Assembly: GCA_973895155.1 (NCBI GenBank)
Contig: OZ316898.1
Coordinates: forward strand, 16,678,001-16,742,000
Reading direction: 5' to 3'
Origin: Marsupella aquatica
Lineage: Eukaryota; Marchantiophyta
DNA: 64,000 nt
In this document: positions 13,481 to 23,863 of the stretch, in pieces
How positions within the stretch are numbered: the first letter of the stretch is position 1
Layout: every line of letters begins with the position of its first letter
Notes under the pieces: model-generated
Database searches by the model: none
What the model was told of the DNA's origin: nothing
What the model saw: only the letters and a program-made list of their open reading frames with translations
Program-made: the position numbers and the translations under genes

Positions 13481-14900
13481 CTTCCTCTATTGCCCCACGC
13501 CCCCACCGGTATTCTGGCTACTGTGTAGTGGAAGGCGGGTGAGAATACTCTAATGGGTGCTTTTGTGGTCGTGTGTTTCGACAATTCTTTGGCTAAATGT
13601 GATACTCCTACCCTGCCCTGCAGGAACACCGGTACGTTTGCCCCACCCGTGTCCGCGCTAAAAAGTATATGTACGGGAGACACTTCCTCCCTCTCTCTCT
13701 CGACCGCCATAAGCGGGTTTCGAACCTTCGACGCGGCCTTCCTCCACCCCCTTCCTTCGACGAACAGTATTATACCTTACCTTCCATTATAAAAGGCCCG
13801 GTATAGCAGTCATTCAATGCAGCGCACAGGAAATACGCGATTGGCGTTATCATGCCTGCCCCTTCGTAAATGCTGGACGCGAGCTGACGGATCCGTCCGT
13901 CGGCGGCCGTCAAATGCCAGCCTTGCCAGCCGCGCAGCAGGCAGGCAGGCAGCCTGGGGCCTGGGGGCACCAGTACCTCTCCTGCTGGACCTGCCAGTAC
14001 GCAAACAAATAATCCGGCCGGACGCCGGAAAGAGGCTGAAACGGCTGTTGCGTGACGGCCGGGCCGGGCCGTCGTTGAAATTCTTTCGCTCCCCGTTGAA
14101 TTCGTTCGCTCTCTACAGTGTACAGTTGCACCAGAACATGAGCTCGACTGGACTGGGGGGCATTCAAATGCGTTCCGAATCCCGGCCAGGTATCGGGAAT
14201 GTACGGTGGGCAAGTTGCATTGCGCTCTGCGTGCGGGGAAATGCCGGCAACCTGTCACAATCGCTGGCCCGCAGTTTAAGGAGGACACTGAGGCAAGGCC
14301 GCAAGGCTGGCTGCGTCGGGTGGCGTCGCCTCCTGCGAGCGAGGGGGGGGGGGACCCGGAGGACTGTACAGTACATGATGGCCCCGAATTACTGCAAGCC
14401 CGGCCCGGGCTAAGTTTCCCGGCCAATGTCGGAAAGTATTACTCAGCACGCCACATAATTGTCGGGGGAACGCCAGGCGTTTTGCGGCTTGCGGCGCCAT
14501 TCCGGTACCGTGGAAGGACGGACGGCTGGCTGTCTGTTCGCTTGTCGGTCCTGGGGCATACAGCCAATGCCTCCTAATTATATTATATAATAACGAGAGT
14601 ATGCGCATACCGTCGATCCTTGCTCGGCGACTGCCACATTGTGGAAGCTCGCGAGTAAAATGTTTACCTGCAGTGTTATTTATATTCACGGTTGGGGGTA
14701 ACTGGGAAAATGCGGGAATGGGACCGACCGGACCTTGACCCACCACCGACCGACGGGGAAAGTTTACACTTCTTGCTGGTGCGGCATAGTCTTCATTGTA
14801 CTCACTACAGTAGTACTCTCACTTACTCAGTTTCTACCTCGCATTGTACGCCGAGTGAATTTCCGGCTGTCGGCTGGCAACTGAGGACGCATTGTACGGT
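13480..14900. promoter_or_regulatory. GC/CpG-rich island with a TATA-like box
   Basis: This 1.4-kb segment is much richer in GC and CpG than its surroundings and is open in several frames on both strands, which is what GC richness alone produces. A TATAAAAGG box lies at about 13,789-13,797 on the + strand. I cannot tie it to a downstream gene; long frames at 13,817-14,413 (+) and 13,770-14,426 (-) overlap each other and show no recognisable domain. It could be the promoter of an unrecognised non-coding transcript, or a GC-rich transposon remnant. Confidence 0.35.
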
Positions 14901-16000
14901 AATCGGGGGCTGGGAGTGAGGTCTTTATGTTTTTGGGTTTTCAGAATTACAGGTTTGCAGGGAGGGCCATCGTTCACCCGGATTAGGGTGCACTCTCACC
15001 CGAGGTTACGACTTGTTGCCCAAGGTAGACCCCGGACCTCAACCACGACTAAAAGTGTTTGTGCAGGTTTATTTTAATTAAGTTAGTGAAGGTTAACTTC
15101 CCAAGTACAGTAGTTCAGAACCCGGCTCTTCAAATTTGGATGCCAGAAAGTTTATGAAACTGAACTTATGAAACTTTGTAACGTAGTAATGCTTAGAGCA
15201 AATTTCTGGTTTATCACGGCAATTCCTAATGCAGAAAACAAGGACAAAGAAAGGTCATCCTCTCTGAGTTCATTTGAGAGTTCAAGATCATAGGAAGATA
15301 TATACAAAATTAAAGAGATCAGCTAATGTGGGGACACATCAAGCTGTAACTAAATTACTCACGACCACCACAGTAGACAGAAGGACTGACAAGTCTAAGA
15401 GAATCTCATCAAGGAATACATGTCTGGCTATAGGTGGAACTACTGTATATCATTACAATTAATGATGCGATAAATTCTACAGTCAGCACTGTCTGTAGAT
15501 TTAGGCTCGTCACATTCTTTGAACAGGTGTGAGACCTCTAGTGCAGTTGTTGTTGTGACTTGTTTCTCTATATGCTGGAAACAGAGGCAAGCAAACCTCG
15601 AGGGCGTCACTTTCATGCTGGGTGATCATCATCTGCAAAAACGAATGTTGTCAATACATTTTGAGGAACACTTATTAGAATATGAAAGTAAGGTTTCAAA
15701 AATCGAAAAGTGATACACATCATCACTTGATTGGTTTAGAGCTACTTGTTTTTAAGTTGATAAAGGTATCATAACTGCACCTGATGCGGGTGCCTCCAAT
15801 AGAGGGATGATGCAAAGAGGTCTTGGTGGGGAACCAAGTCTGATCAACCACTATACATACTTGACATTGTCCAAGTCAAACTACGTTTACCGAGTGCAAT
15901 TGACTACCTTGTCAAACTGATATGGTGCTCTAAGGATGCATATTCATCAGAAAATTATTGTCTGCAACAGAATTAAGCCATTGCCCAGCATTCAGGATAG
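14900..16000. other. Intergenic, no gene recognised
   Basis: No supported gene or RNA lies between the GC-rich island and the gypsy element. The last four bases, ATAG (15,997-16,000), are the 5' target duplication of that element. Confidence 0.55.
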
Positions 16001-16360
16001 TGTCATGCCGAGGGACAGTGCCGCTTGTGCACATCGGCATGTCCCTCGCATGCCCGCTAGGTATGGTTAGGGCTAGTGTACTACTTGAGTTAGTGTCATG
16101 TTCTTGTAGCGAGTTTGGGCTGTTCTTGAAGCAAAAGGGGTTTGTTAGTGTGACGCCTGGACCCGGTCCTACTTAGGGCATGTTTTTCTTTGTCGTTCTT
16201 CAGTTCTTCTTGAATCGCTATTGACAGAGCTTAGACAGTGTGTTCGTCGGTTCCGTACACGGGATTCACACAGTGATTCGTTAGATGCTCCCGGCCGATC
16301 TTGGCATCCCGCCGGTTTTCGATTCGATTTCAGTACGCTTGTTTCTCTTACGCCTTTTAT
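16001..16360 (+). repeat. Gypsy split direct repeat A1 (360 bp)
   Basis: Collinear without gaps with A2 at 25,441-25,800 and differing at four positions. It starts TGTCATGCCG and ends CCTTTTAT, where the two copies diverge: A1 runs into the primer-binding site and A2 into B2. An initiator-like TTCAGTTC at 16,199-16,206 marks a likely transcription start. Confidence 0.95.
16202..16213 (+). promoter_or_regulatory. Putative transcript 5' end / self-primer
   Basis: AGTTCTTCTTGA here is perfectly complementary to the 12 nt directly after repeat A1 (16,361-16,372). It lies within an initiator-like TTCAGTTC, so the complementary block could begin at the first transcribed base, as in Tf1-type self-priming elements. 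No TATA box is obvious upstream. The start site is inferred, not seen. Confidence 0.6.
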
Positions 16361-16372
16361 TCAAGAAGAACT
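16361..16372 (+). promoter_or_regulatory. Putative self-priming primer-binding site
   Basis: TCAAGAAGAACT begins at the first base after the end of repeat A1, exactly where a primer-binding site should be. It lacks the TGG start expected for pairing with a tRNA CCA end, but is the perfect 12-nt reverse complement of the block at 16,202-16,213. The position and the match together suggest reverse transcription primed by the element's own RNA. Confidence 0.65.
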
Positions 16373-16515
16373 CTGTTGCCGGGTTAGCGATGAAGGGAAG
16401 AAGATCGGAGACGCTGTGCTTCTCAATTACTCGAGACAGTTGACGCTTTTCCGCTGATGCCGGTGCAATTTCTATGGAAAAACGCTGAGCGATGGGGTGG
16501 AAGTTATGATTTTAA

Positions 16516-16545
16516 GTGTATACACTTAAGTATACACTTAAGTCA
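16516..16545. repeat. Overlapping GTATAC/CTTAAG palindromes in gypsy leader
   Basis: AAGTGTATACACTTAAG is followed directly by GTATACACTTAAG, a nested palindrome. The GTATACAC motif returns at about 17,465, 17,600, 17,624 and 17,709, mostly next to GGGGCCC blocks. It may form RNA hairpins in the leader. Confidence 0.7.
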
Positions 16546-16894
16546 AACAAGCCCCCCTCCCTCGTTTTCCTTCACGTTTTTTTTGCCCAGGCTTTTCTTT
16601 TTCGGCCACAACCTGTTTCGCGACTTGCTGTTATCGATTGCCGCATCTACGCCGACTGCACAGGGCGCACCTGTGCTCGCGTTTTTAACAACTCCCTAGT
16701 ACGACTGCCTCGGCCACCGCGCGCCCCTTTTCTTTCGCCCTTTTTCGCATTGCCAAACCTCGAAGTTCCTCCCTCCGTTTGTTTTCCTGCCTTTATCTCG
16801 CAGGCTGTGCGTACAGGGCATTGTGTCTCCCACTGCCAGCATTTAATTAAGGAGAGGAGGGGGAGCAAGTACAAGCCGGGAGTCAAGAGGAGAA

Positions 16895-17310
16895 GGCACG
16901 GAGGCCTATGAAGCATTAAAGAGGAGGGAGGGGGGAGCCGAGTACCAGCCACGGAGGGGAGGGGGAAGCGCAAGGAGGGCACGAAGCCCTATGAGGAATT
17001 AAAAGAGGGGGAGAGAGGGAGTACATACGACTCCCTTCTCAGGAGTCCTGCAGGGCACGAAGCCCACTTAGCAGCATTCAAGAGGAGAGGGGGAGTTGAA
17101 GCGAAAGCAGGGCACGAGGCCCTAGGCAGCTCTGAAGCATTCAAGAGGAGGGGGGGCAGTACATTCGAACTCCCTCACACGGGAGTCTTTTGCCAGGGCA
17201 CGAGGCCCAAATTGCATTGAAGGAGAGGAGGGGGGGAGTTCGTAGCCCCTTTTCGGGAGCACATAAGGTGGGGCACGAAGCCCTATGGAGGGCTCATGCC
17301 ATTAAGAGGG
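16895..17310 (+). repeat. Hairpin/purine-tract repeat array in gypsy 5' leader
   Basis: Six units spaced 57-85 bp carry the self-complementary GGGCACGARGCCC (first copy GGCACGGAGGCC) at about 16,895, 16,978, 17,053, 17,109, 17,195 and 17,272. Each is followed by GCATTNAAGAGGAG-type purine tracts with runs of G. Between several units sits a second hairpin (ACTCCC...GGGAGT with a short loop). The frames across it are not convincingly coding. An RNA-structure role such as packaging, dimerisation or internal ribosome entry is inference. Confidence 0.75.
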
Positions 17311-18125
17311 CCCGGTTTCTTTGCCCCCTCGCGACGTCTTTTCTCCTCTTTCCGGCCACCTGCGAGCTTGCCTCGGCTATTTTCCCCTTTTTCGGCCTTT
17401 CTCACTTTTTCGCGTGTGACGATCGACCTGTTGCCAGTTCCTGGGTCCACATCGGGCCGATGTGTATACACTTAAGGGGGCCCCTTTCACGTGTTGCAGT
17501 GCCCATTTTTTTTCCGTTCGCTCCTACTTTGCTCTCAACTACTTGCATAGGGCACCGTGCCGGTGGGTCCTTCCTTTTTTGGGTCCACATAGGGGCCCGA
17601 TGTATACACTTTAAAGGGGCCCAATGTATACACATAAGGGAGTGACCCTTTGTGCCGTTTTTTGTTGTTTTTATTCGTTTTTATTTTGACCCTTTTTAGG
17701 CAAGGCCGGTATACACATTGGGGCCAATTTCATCCTGTTTAGCCCCGGCCTCCTTGCCTCACGCCGTTGCTTCATTTGTGGGTTAATTTTCTAGCCTTGG
17801 GCCTGCCATTTATTTTTCTTGTCAGTTTCTTTCCCATCGGCCCCCCGGGTGAGCATGCAGCATGTCAGCAGAGGAGCCGAGTCGTAGCAGCTCATCACCA
17901 CCGACACCCCGGTACCACTTACGGAGTGATCCACGACCGTTGGTGCCAATTTCATTGGAGTCTCGGCAATTTTGACGACGTCAGCAGACAGCAGCAGCAC
18001 CCACACCACGCAACCCTTCTGCTACATTTGGCGGTCGCTTCACCTCTACCCCAAAGCCTGCTATCACTTCTTTGCCTTTTTCTCCTTCTGCATTAGTGAT
18101 TGTTCCAACTTCACCGACATATAGC

Positions 18126-20269
18126 ATGGATTCCAGTCACTCATCTGGCCGCATTGAGCGCTTCAGCGGGCGGCCGGGCATTGTCTCTTTGCGTGAGTTC
18201 AAATCCACTTTCTACACTGTCGTTTACGAATTGGAGTTGAAGTATGGCAGCAATTTCACAAATGCTTTTGCATTTAAGCAGCTAGCCAGGTATGTGCACC
18301 ACGAGGCTTTGGATGTGTATGAGCAGCATTCTCAACGGCTGCTTGCTGTCACACAATTGCCTAACCCTGCCTATGCCACTGCAATTGCGGCTGCCTCACA
18401 ACTGGCATTATAGAATGCCATTGCAGCCCATGCTGCTGCTCCTGCCACTTCCCCTCCTACTCCCATTCCCACCCAGTTACTCCCACTGTCTTGGCATAGG
18501 CTACATCAGGCATTTCTCCCACCATTGATTCCCCTGTCTTTGCTGATCCAGTGGCTGAGTTTTTCCAGGTTCTTGAATTGGGATTCCCAATCAAGAGTGC
18601 TGACAAAATCATGCAGTTGGCCACCTTTGTGAGGCAGCGCGATGAAACATTGAAGATGCTATATCGCCGGCTTCTCAAGCTGAAGGAAGACACCCAGAGC
18701 ATCATTGACCTTGAAGCTGCTCATCGCTATCTTCACGCATTGGAGGGCACACCAGCTCTCCATTCGCAAGTGTTGCAGCAAGTATTCTCAGAGTTTGGAG
18801 ACAGCTACACCCTGCTCAATGTCTATGACACTGCTGAGAAACTTGAGTTGGCCCATGCACATTATGAGGCCAGTATTGCACGTCCACCGCGATCCAGGTA
18901 CCAGGCTGCTGCCCCTACACTGGCCACTCCTTCCCGTGTGCCACAGTATGGTTCCAAGACCAAGCCAGCACATGCTGCTTTCATGCTGCCATCTTGCAAC
19001 TACTGTGGTAACCCTAATCACAAGGCTAATGAATGTGATATTGTTGCTGAGGACCTATCTTGTGATTTTTGTGGGAAAGTGGGCCACTTGGAGGCAGTTT
19101 GTTTTGCCAAATTCCTCGAGAGGAAGCAGCTACGACAGCAGGCCACTCATCCTACTCCTACTTCCACTCCCCCACCAGCTAGGAAGGCTCCTACTACATC
19201 AGTTGCTCCTCCTTCCAGTGGCAAAGCATCCAGTGCTAACAAATTGCCCAAGCAGCAAGAGAAGCAACCAGCTCAGAAGGAGGCTCACAACGCACAGGCA
19301 ACTCAACTCCAGTCTTTGACTCATGAGGTTGAGTCCCTACGTGCCCAACTTGCCAACATCAAAGGCAAGTCCACTGCCTCTGCTGGTCCTTCTCAACCGG
19401 CTGGCCACGTGCAACCCATCCCTGGCCCAGGCACCACTGACAGTTCAACACCTCTACCCCGCTCTTTCTATGGCTTGCCATTTGATGCTCATATGGGTGA
19501 GTGTGTGCTGTCCTCTGCTACACAGCCTGGCCTTACAGCAGAATTTTCAGATTCATTCTGCCCTTCCTATTTTGCTTACCAGCAGGCCAGTGCTGCCTCC
19601 CATATTGCTCCCACACGCCACATTGTACAGGCTGATGGTCTTGCTGCTGGTCCTATGACTAGAGCCAGGGGAGCTCGGGCTGTCATGCCCCAATATTTTC
19701 AGCCACTCACACTTGCTAAAGAGCGCACCTTGTTGGCGAGGGGGGAGGGAGCTGCAGCTACATCCATTCCACCACCAGGTGCTGCTGACATTTCACAGGG
19801 AGCTGTTTTTCCTGAGCTGCTTGAGCATTTCACCTCCGGTATGGCACAAAGGATTCTTACCACTCCACTTTTCAGTTGCCATGATTTACAGCTGGATGCT
19901 AGAGCTGTCATCAGAGCGCTCGAGGGTTCACTGCATTCTTCATCAGCCCCTGTGACACCGGTTTTGGAGGTCCAATCTCATGTACATACTGGACCTTCTT
20001 CTTCTCCATCACATGTTTCCACTGGTTTGGCTGCCCCAGTACCGATTGCTGCTGATTGTGTGACCAGAGCTACACTTGATTCTGGTCATGCTGCTCCATC
20101 TTTCCTGGCTATGCTGTTGAGTGGGAAGACCGTGGACACTAACTCCCTTCACAAGGTACCTCATCATTTGCCAAAAGTGGTGCCTAGTGACAGGACTTTA
20201 GTTTCCACCACCATTGCCATTGTTGACAACAGGAATTCAGCAGTCAAGTTGGAGGGTCACACTCCTTAG
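18126..20269 (+). pseudogene. gag: Gypsy gag (capsid and double CCHC nucleocapsid), interrupted
   Basis: It starts at ATG 18,126 (MDSSHSSGRIERFSGRPG), typical of the start of a gag domain. It runs to TAG at 18,411, resumes in that frame, then shifts by one base near 18,470. After TAG 18,497 it is open to TAG 20,267. The capsid-like helical region spans to about 18,890. Two zinc knuckles follow (CNYCGNPNHKANEC and CDFCGKVGHLEAVC, both C-x2-C-x4-H-x4-C, about 18,995-19,100). A long Ser/Thr/Pro/Ala-rich tail comes next. Protease follows in the same frame after a single TAG, so gag-pro could once have been one open frame (CAG) or be joined by readthrough. This copy cannot make intact Gag without suppression and a frame correction. 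Confidence 0.85.
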
Positions 20270-22267
20270 GTGGTCATGCTAGACACAGGCGCTCAACCAG
20301 TAATCTTGGGCATTCAGTTTGCCAAGAAGATGGGACTGCTGACTGATCATTTACAGCAATCCAAGTGGCACATTCGAACTGCTAGTGGCACTGTGGAGGA
20401 TGTGCTGGGTGAGAGTTCTACTTTACTCACTCTCACTTTTAATGGAGGTACAGATCAGGAACTGCATTTCCCAGTCAGATGTTTGGTTACCAATGCCACT
20501 ACGTATGATGTGCTCATTGGCCAGGAGGCTTTGTTCCCACCAGGTTTTACTATTGACAACTGGCATGAGCATGCATACTACAGAGTTGATTGGCATACGG
20601 ATGGCTCACACTTGGGATACATTCCACTTGATTTGCATGGTACCCATACCCCTATGGCTCACCACTGTGTGTTGAAAGCAGTGCATACAACTACCTATGT
20701 CAACCACCCATTGCAGGATTGGATTGAGGAGGATGATGATGAGGTGGCTGCTGCACATGCTGCTACACGTATAGCAGCACTTTCCAGCAACGTGGATCAT
20801 CAACCAGAGGTGGTACAATGGCTCCAAGCAGCCCATGGACCTTTAGTGGCTGCATTGCGCAAATTTGAGGACCTTGGGCAGCACAATGGACAGCCAATAG
20901 CCCCAATCTTGAGCGCACCAGTTACATGGACTCCTGCTCCAGATGGCCTTACATTGCTTGAGCTTTTTGGTGGTATTTCTACAGGCCTGGAAGCTCTCCT
21001 ACAGTCTGGCATGGTGGTGAAGCAGTACATCTATGTGGATATTGATCCAGGTGCAAGGCAAGTGGCTGAATCCCGTCTGCTGGAATTTTCAGAGCGATTT
21101 CCCCAGCAGTTTCCACATAGTGCATGGAAGTCTGCATTTTCTTTCTTCCCTCCAAATATCCAGCTTGTCCAGCACCGGCACTTAACCCTTCTTGGCTCCC
21201 TTGATTTGATCATAGTTGGTTGGGAATGCCAAGGGTTTTCAGCTGCTGGTCACGGTGCTGGACTGCATGATTCTCGTTCTGGCCTTTTCACAACATTGGT
21301 TCAGATTCTCACCTGGGCTCAATCCCTTTATCCTGCTGTTGGTTATATCATTGAGAATACTCCATCTCAGTTTGACCAGCGTCCACAGGTCAAAGAGGAT
21401 TTCAGTGTGGTCCAGCACTACTTGGGACCACCCCTTCTCATTCATGCAGTGCACTGTGGTTCTTATGCACATCGTCTTTGTAACTTTTGGACTAACCTTG
21501 CACCACCTTCCTTGCTGGAGATGGCTCTTCACCACACATCCAGGGACACTAACCTTACAGTGGACCAGATTTTGGATCCTGACAGTTCTTGCCAACCAGT
21601 TACACGGCAAGAGCCAGCACCTTGGTATCCAGCCAATACCATTGGACAACCCCGTGCTGCTTGGCCTACATTTGTGTCCTTTCCAGGTGCACATGCTTTT
21701 CAGGGTGATGGTCCTGGTCTGGTTTATCAACATTCTACCGGTATATGGGATGAACCTAGTCCTGAGGAGAGAGAACGGGCTATGGGCTTCCAACCCGGTA
21801 CTACAGGTCACACCAAAATCACCAGGCTGGCCAGGAATGCTTTACTTGGCAGGGTAATGGATCTCAATGCTCTCACTTGGCTTCTGGTCACTTGCATCCT
21901 TTTTCAGATGTCCATTCCTCCAGCATTAGGAGCTCCAGCCCTACCACTCCATGGTGCTGCTCCATGGCATCCAGACCAGGTGCACTTACCTCTATTCAAC
22001 ACTCACCGCTTCAGTCCAAGTGTTGGGGGGGAGGAGGTCCCTTGTAACGTGGCTGATATCATTTCTGAGTTTCATGGTGTGGATCAGACCAGAGCAACAG
22101 ATACAACAGGCCTTGGAGAGGCCTCATCACCTTATCAGCAGCATGCTAGCAGCTTGGATAGTGGAGAGGTTGGCACTTCTGGCTCTTCAAGTACGAGTAC
22201 ATCAGGTCCTATTCCTAGTGTTGCCAACTACACATTTATCATGGGCAACCACCTGAGTAAAAGATAG
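20270..22267 (+). CDS. Gypsy protease fused to DNMT3-like cytosine-5 DNA methyltransferase
   Basis: This 665-codon frame is free of stops. The aspartic protease active site is MLDTGAQPVI (D at 20,282), and the flap/C-terminal part includes TYDVLIGQE. From about residue 225 a complete C5 methyltransferase follows. Motif I is LFGGISTGLEAL (20,963-) with the acidic VDIDP motif II. Motif IV is WECQGFS with the catalytic-type Cys at 21,227 (residue 320). Motif VI is IIENT (Glu 362). Motif VIII is HRLCNFWTNL (Arg 402). The C-terminal motifs IX/X are ERERAMGF and RLARNALLGR (about residue 519). Motifs run I to X in canonical order, unlike circularly permuted plant DRM. The HRxxxFWxNL and RLARxxLLGR blocks are those of DNMT3. 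The residue before the Cys is Glu rather than the nearly invariant Pro. A Ser/Gly-rich tail ends at TAG 22,265. Expected reaction: SAM-dependent methylation of cytosine in DNA. Activity is unproven. Confidence 0.9.
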   Translation: MVMLDTGAQPVILGIQFAKKMGLLTDHLQQSKWHIRTASGTVEDVLGESSTLLTLTFNGGTDQELHFPVRCLVTNATTYDVLIGQEALFPPGFTIDNWHEHAYYRVDWHTDGSHLGYIPLDLHGTHTPMAHHCVLKAVHTTTYVNHPLQDWIEEDDDEVAAAHAATRIAALSSNVDHQPEVVQWLQAAHGPLVAALRKFEDLGQHNGQPIAPILSAPVTWTPAPDGLTLLELFGGISTGLEALLQSGMVVKQYIYVDIDPGARQVAESRLLEFSERFPQQFPHSAWKSAFSFFPPNIQLVQHRHLTLLGSLDLIIVGWECQGFSAAGHGAGLHDSRSGLFTTLVQILTWAQSLYPAVGYIIENTPSQFDQRPQVKEDFSVVQHYLGPPLLIHAVHCGSYAHRLCNFWTNLAPPSLLEMALHHTSRDTNLTVDQILDPDSSCQPVTRQEPAPWYPANTIGQPRAAWPTFVSFPGAHAFQGDGPGLVYQHSTGIWDEPSPEERERAMGFQPGTTGHTKITRLARNALLGRVMDLNALTWLLVTCILFQMSIPPALGAPALPLHGAAPWHPDQVHLPLFNTHRFSPSVGGEEVPCNVADIISEFHGVDQTRATDTTGLGEASSPYQQHASSLDSGEVGTSGSSSTSTSGPIPSVANYTFIMGNHLSKR

Positions 22268-23863
22268 AAGGACCAGCTGCTGAATTTGCTCCTCAAGCAT
22301 GAGAATGTGTTTGCTTTCTCTATGAAGGACTTGGGTAAGTGCAAGACTATGCAGTTCTCCACTGAGTTGGCTGATGAAACACCTATCTTCAGGCGGAGAC
22401 ACCGTTTGAGTAAGCATGAGTGGCAACTGGTGGATGAGAGGTGCCAAGAGCTTTATGAAGCTGGTCTTATTCAGCCATCTACATCAAATTTTGCGGCAGC
22501 TACAGTGATGCCAGCAAAGAAGGATTCCAGTGGATTGTGGACAGAGAAGCGCATGTGTGGGGACTACAGGCCACTGAACCTGGTCACACCCTAGGACAGG
22601 TACCCCATGCCACGGCCAGAGGAGCTATTTGACAGCATTGGAGACTCAGACATCTTCACTCTTGTGGATCTAAGGCAAGGCTTCAACCAGATTTTGCTGC
22701 TTGCAAAGGACCGCAAGAAAACAGCTTTCCATGGTAGTAACCAACTATGGGAGTGGTTGGTGATGCCATTTGGCTTGAAGAATGCGCCCATATTCTTTCA
22801 AAGAGTCATGGACCAGGTTCTTCAAGGTGCTGAGTTTCTGAAATGCTACATTGATGATGTGTTGGTCCACAATAAAGGATTTGACCAGTATCTACTTGAC
22901 CTTGAGGAGCTATTCATGAGGCTTAAGAAGGTGAACCTAAAGATACACCCCAAGAAGTGTGAATTTGCTGTCAGATCAGTAGTATATCTTGGGCATCGCA
23001 TTCTTCCAAATGGAACCATGGCTCACTGGGCCAAGGTGGTATCCATCTTGGAAATGCCCACTCCTACCGATGTTCACACTTTGAGGAGTTTTATTGGGTT
23101 GTGCAATTACTACCGGATCTACATCAAAGATTTCAGTACCATTGCACACCCATTGTATGCTTTGTTGAAAAAGAATGTGACTTGGACATGGAGTACAGAT
23201 GCTGAGGCAGCATTTGCCACTTTGAAGGAGAAGCTCTCAGAATACCCGGTGCTGAGAAGACCTGATTTCAGCAAGGTCTTTGTGCTACACACAGATTGGA
23301 GTGCCCTTGGGATTGGTGCCATTCTGGGCCAGCATGATGAGGAAGGTAAAGAGTACGTCATTGCCTATGCATCCAGGAGCAACAATCAGGCCGAGAGTCA
23401 TTATTCTTCTTATGAGGGTGAATGCCTTGCTGTTGTGTGGACTGTCATACATTACAGGCCCTACCTCTATGGGACCAGGTTTGTTCTCTACACCGACCAC
23501 CAGCCCTTGAAGTGGTTGATGACCAACGACAAGCTTACTGGCAAGCTTGCTCGGTGGGCGCTCATACTCCAGGAGTATGATTTTGAGGTAATTCATAGGC
23601 CTGGTGTGACACATCAAAATGCTGACACTATGTCCCGCAGCCCTTTGATTGCCTCTGATGATCCCTCAGATGCACGGCAGGATTTTGACCAGGTTTCCAT
23701 CCTGCCTACATTTCATGCATCTACCTATCTTGCTTTGCTGCCATGCTACATTGTTGACCAACCTGTGGTGGACATATGGGAGGACAGCGACACTCTGAGA
23801 TTTTTGCAGCATGGGGAGTACCCCACCCATGTTACTGCTGCCCAGAGAGACCGAATTCAGTAA
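22268..23863 (+). pseudogene. pol: Gypsy reverse transcriptase / RNase H, two in-frame stops
   Basis: Continues in the same frame as the methyltransferase after TAG 22,265. The RT N-terminal part (IFRRRHRLSKHEWQLVDER, MCGDYRPLN) is followed by a TAG at 22,592 in the normally conserved segment before RYPMPRPEE, so the stop has replaced a residue. RT motifs are FTLVDLRQGFNQI, WLVMPFGLKNAP and the catalytic YIDDVLV (22,847-). The RNase H shows HTDWSALGIGAIL, the Glu of YEGECLAVVW, TDHQPL and HQNADTMSR. It ends in TAA 23,861, after which integrase continues in frame. Domain order and motifs are typical Ty3/gypsy. Confidence 0.9.

Noticed and set aside
13770-14426. Overlapping 198-aa (+) and 218-aa (-) proteins in the GC-rich island
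   Set aside because: No domain, low-complexity Arg/Gly/Pro composition, and openness in many frames is expected from GC richness.
16011-16050. CRISPR-like or riboswitch-like palindromes in repeat A
   Set aside because: The AGGGACAGTG...CATGTCCCTCG hairpin is part of a plant LTR-type repeat; there is no spacer-repeat structure or known riboswitch fold.
20942-21905. Methyltransferase domain as a plant DRM or a host gene that happens to lie inside the element
   Set aside because: DRM is circularly permuted while this one runs I to X. The domain is in the same frame as protease and RT with no introns and is flanked by them, so it is part of pol.
18411-23863. Reassigned TAG/TAA (Gln) genetic code
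   Set aside because: Host genes in the window read normally and end at ordinary stops, and the copia stops include TGA. Deamination of CAG/CAA is simpler.
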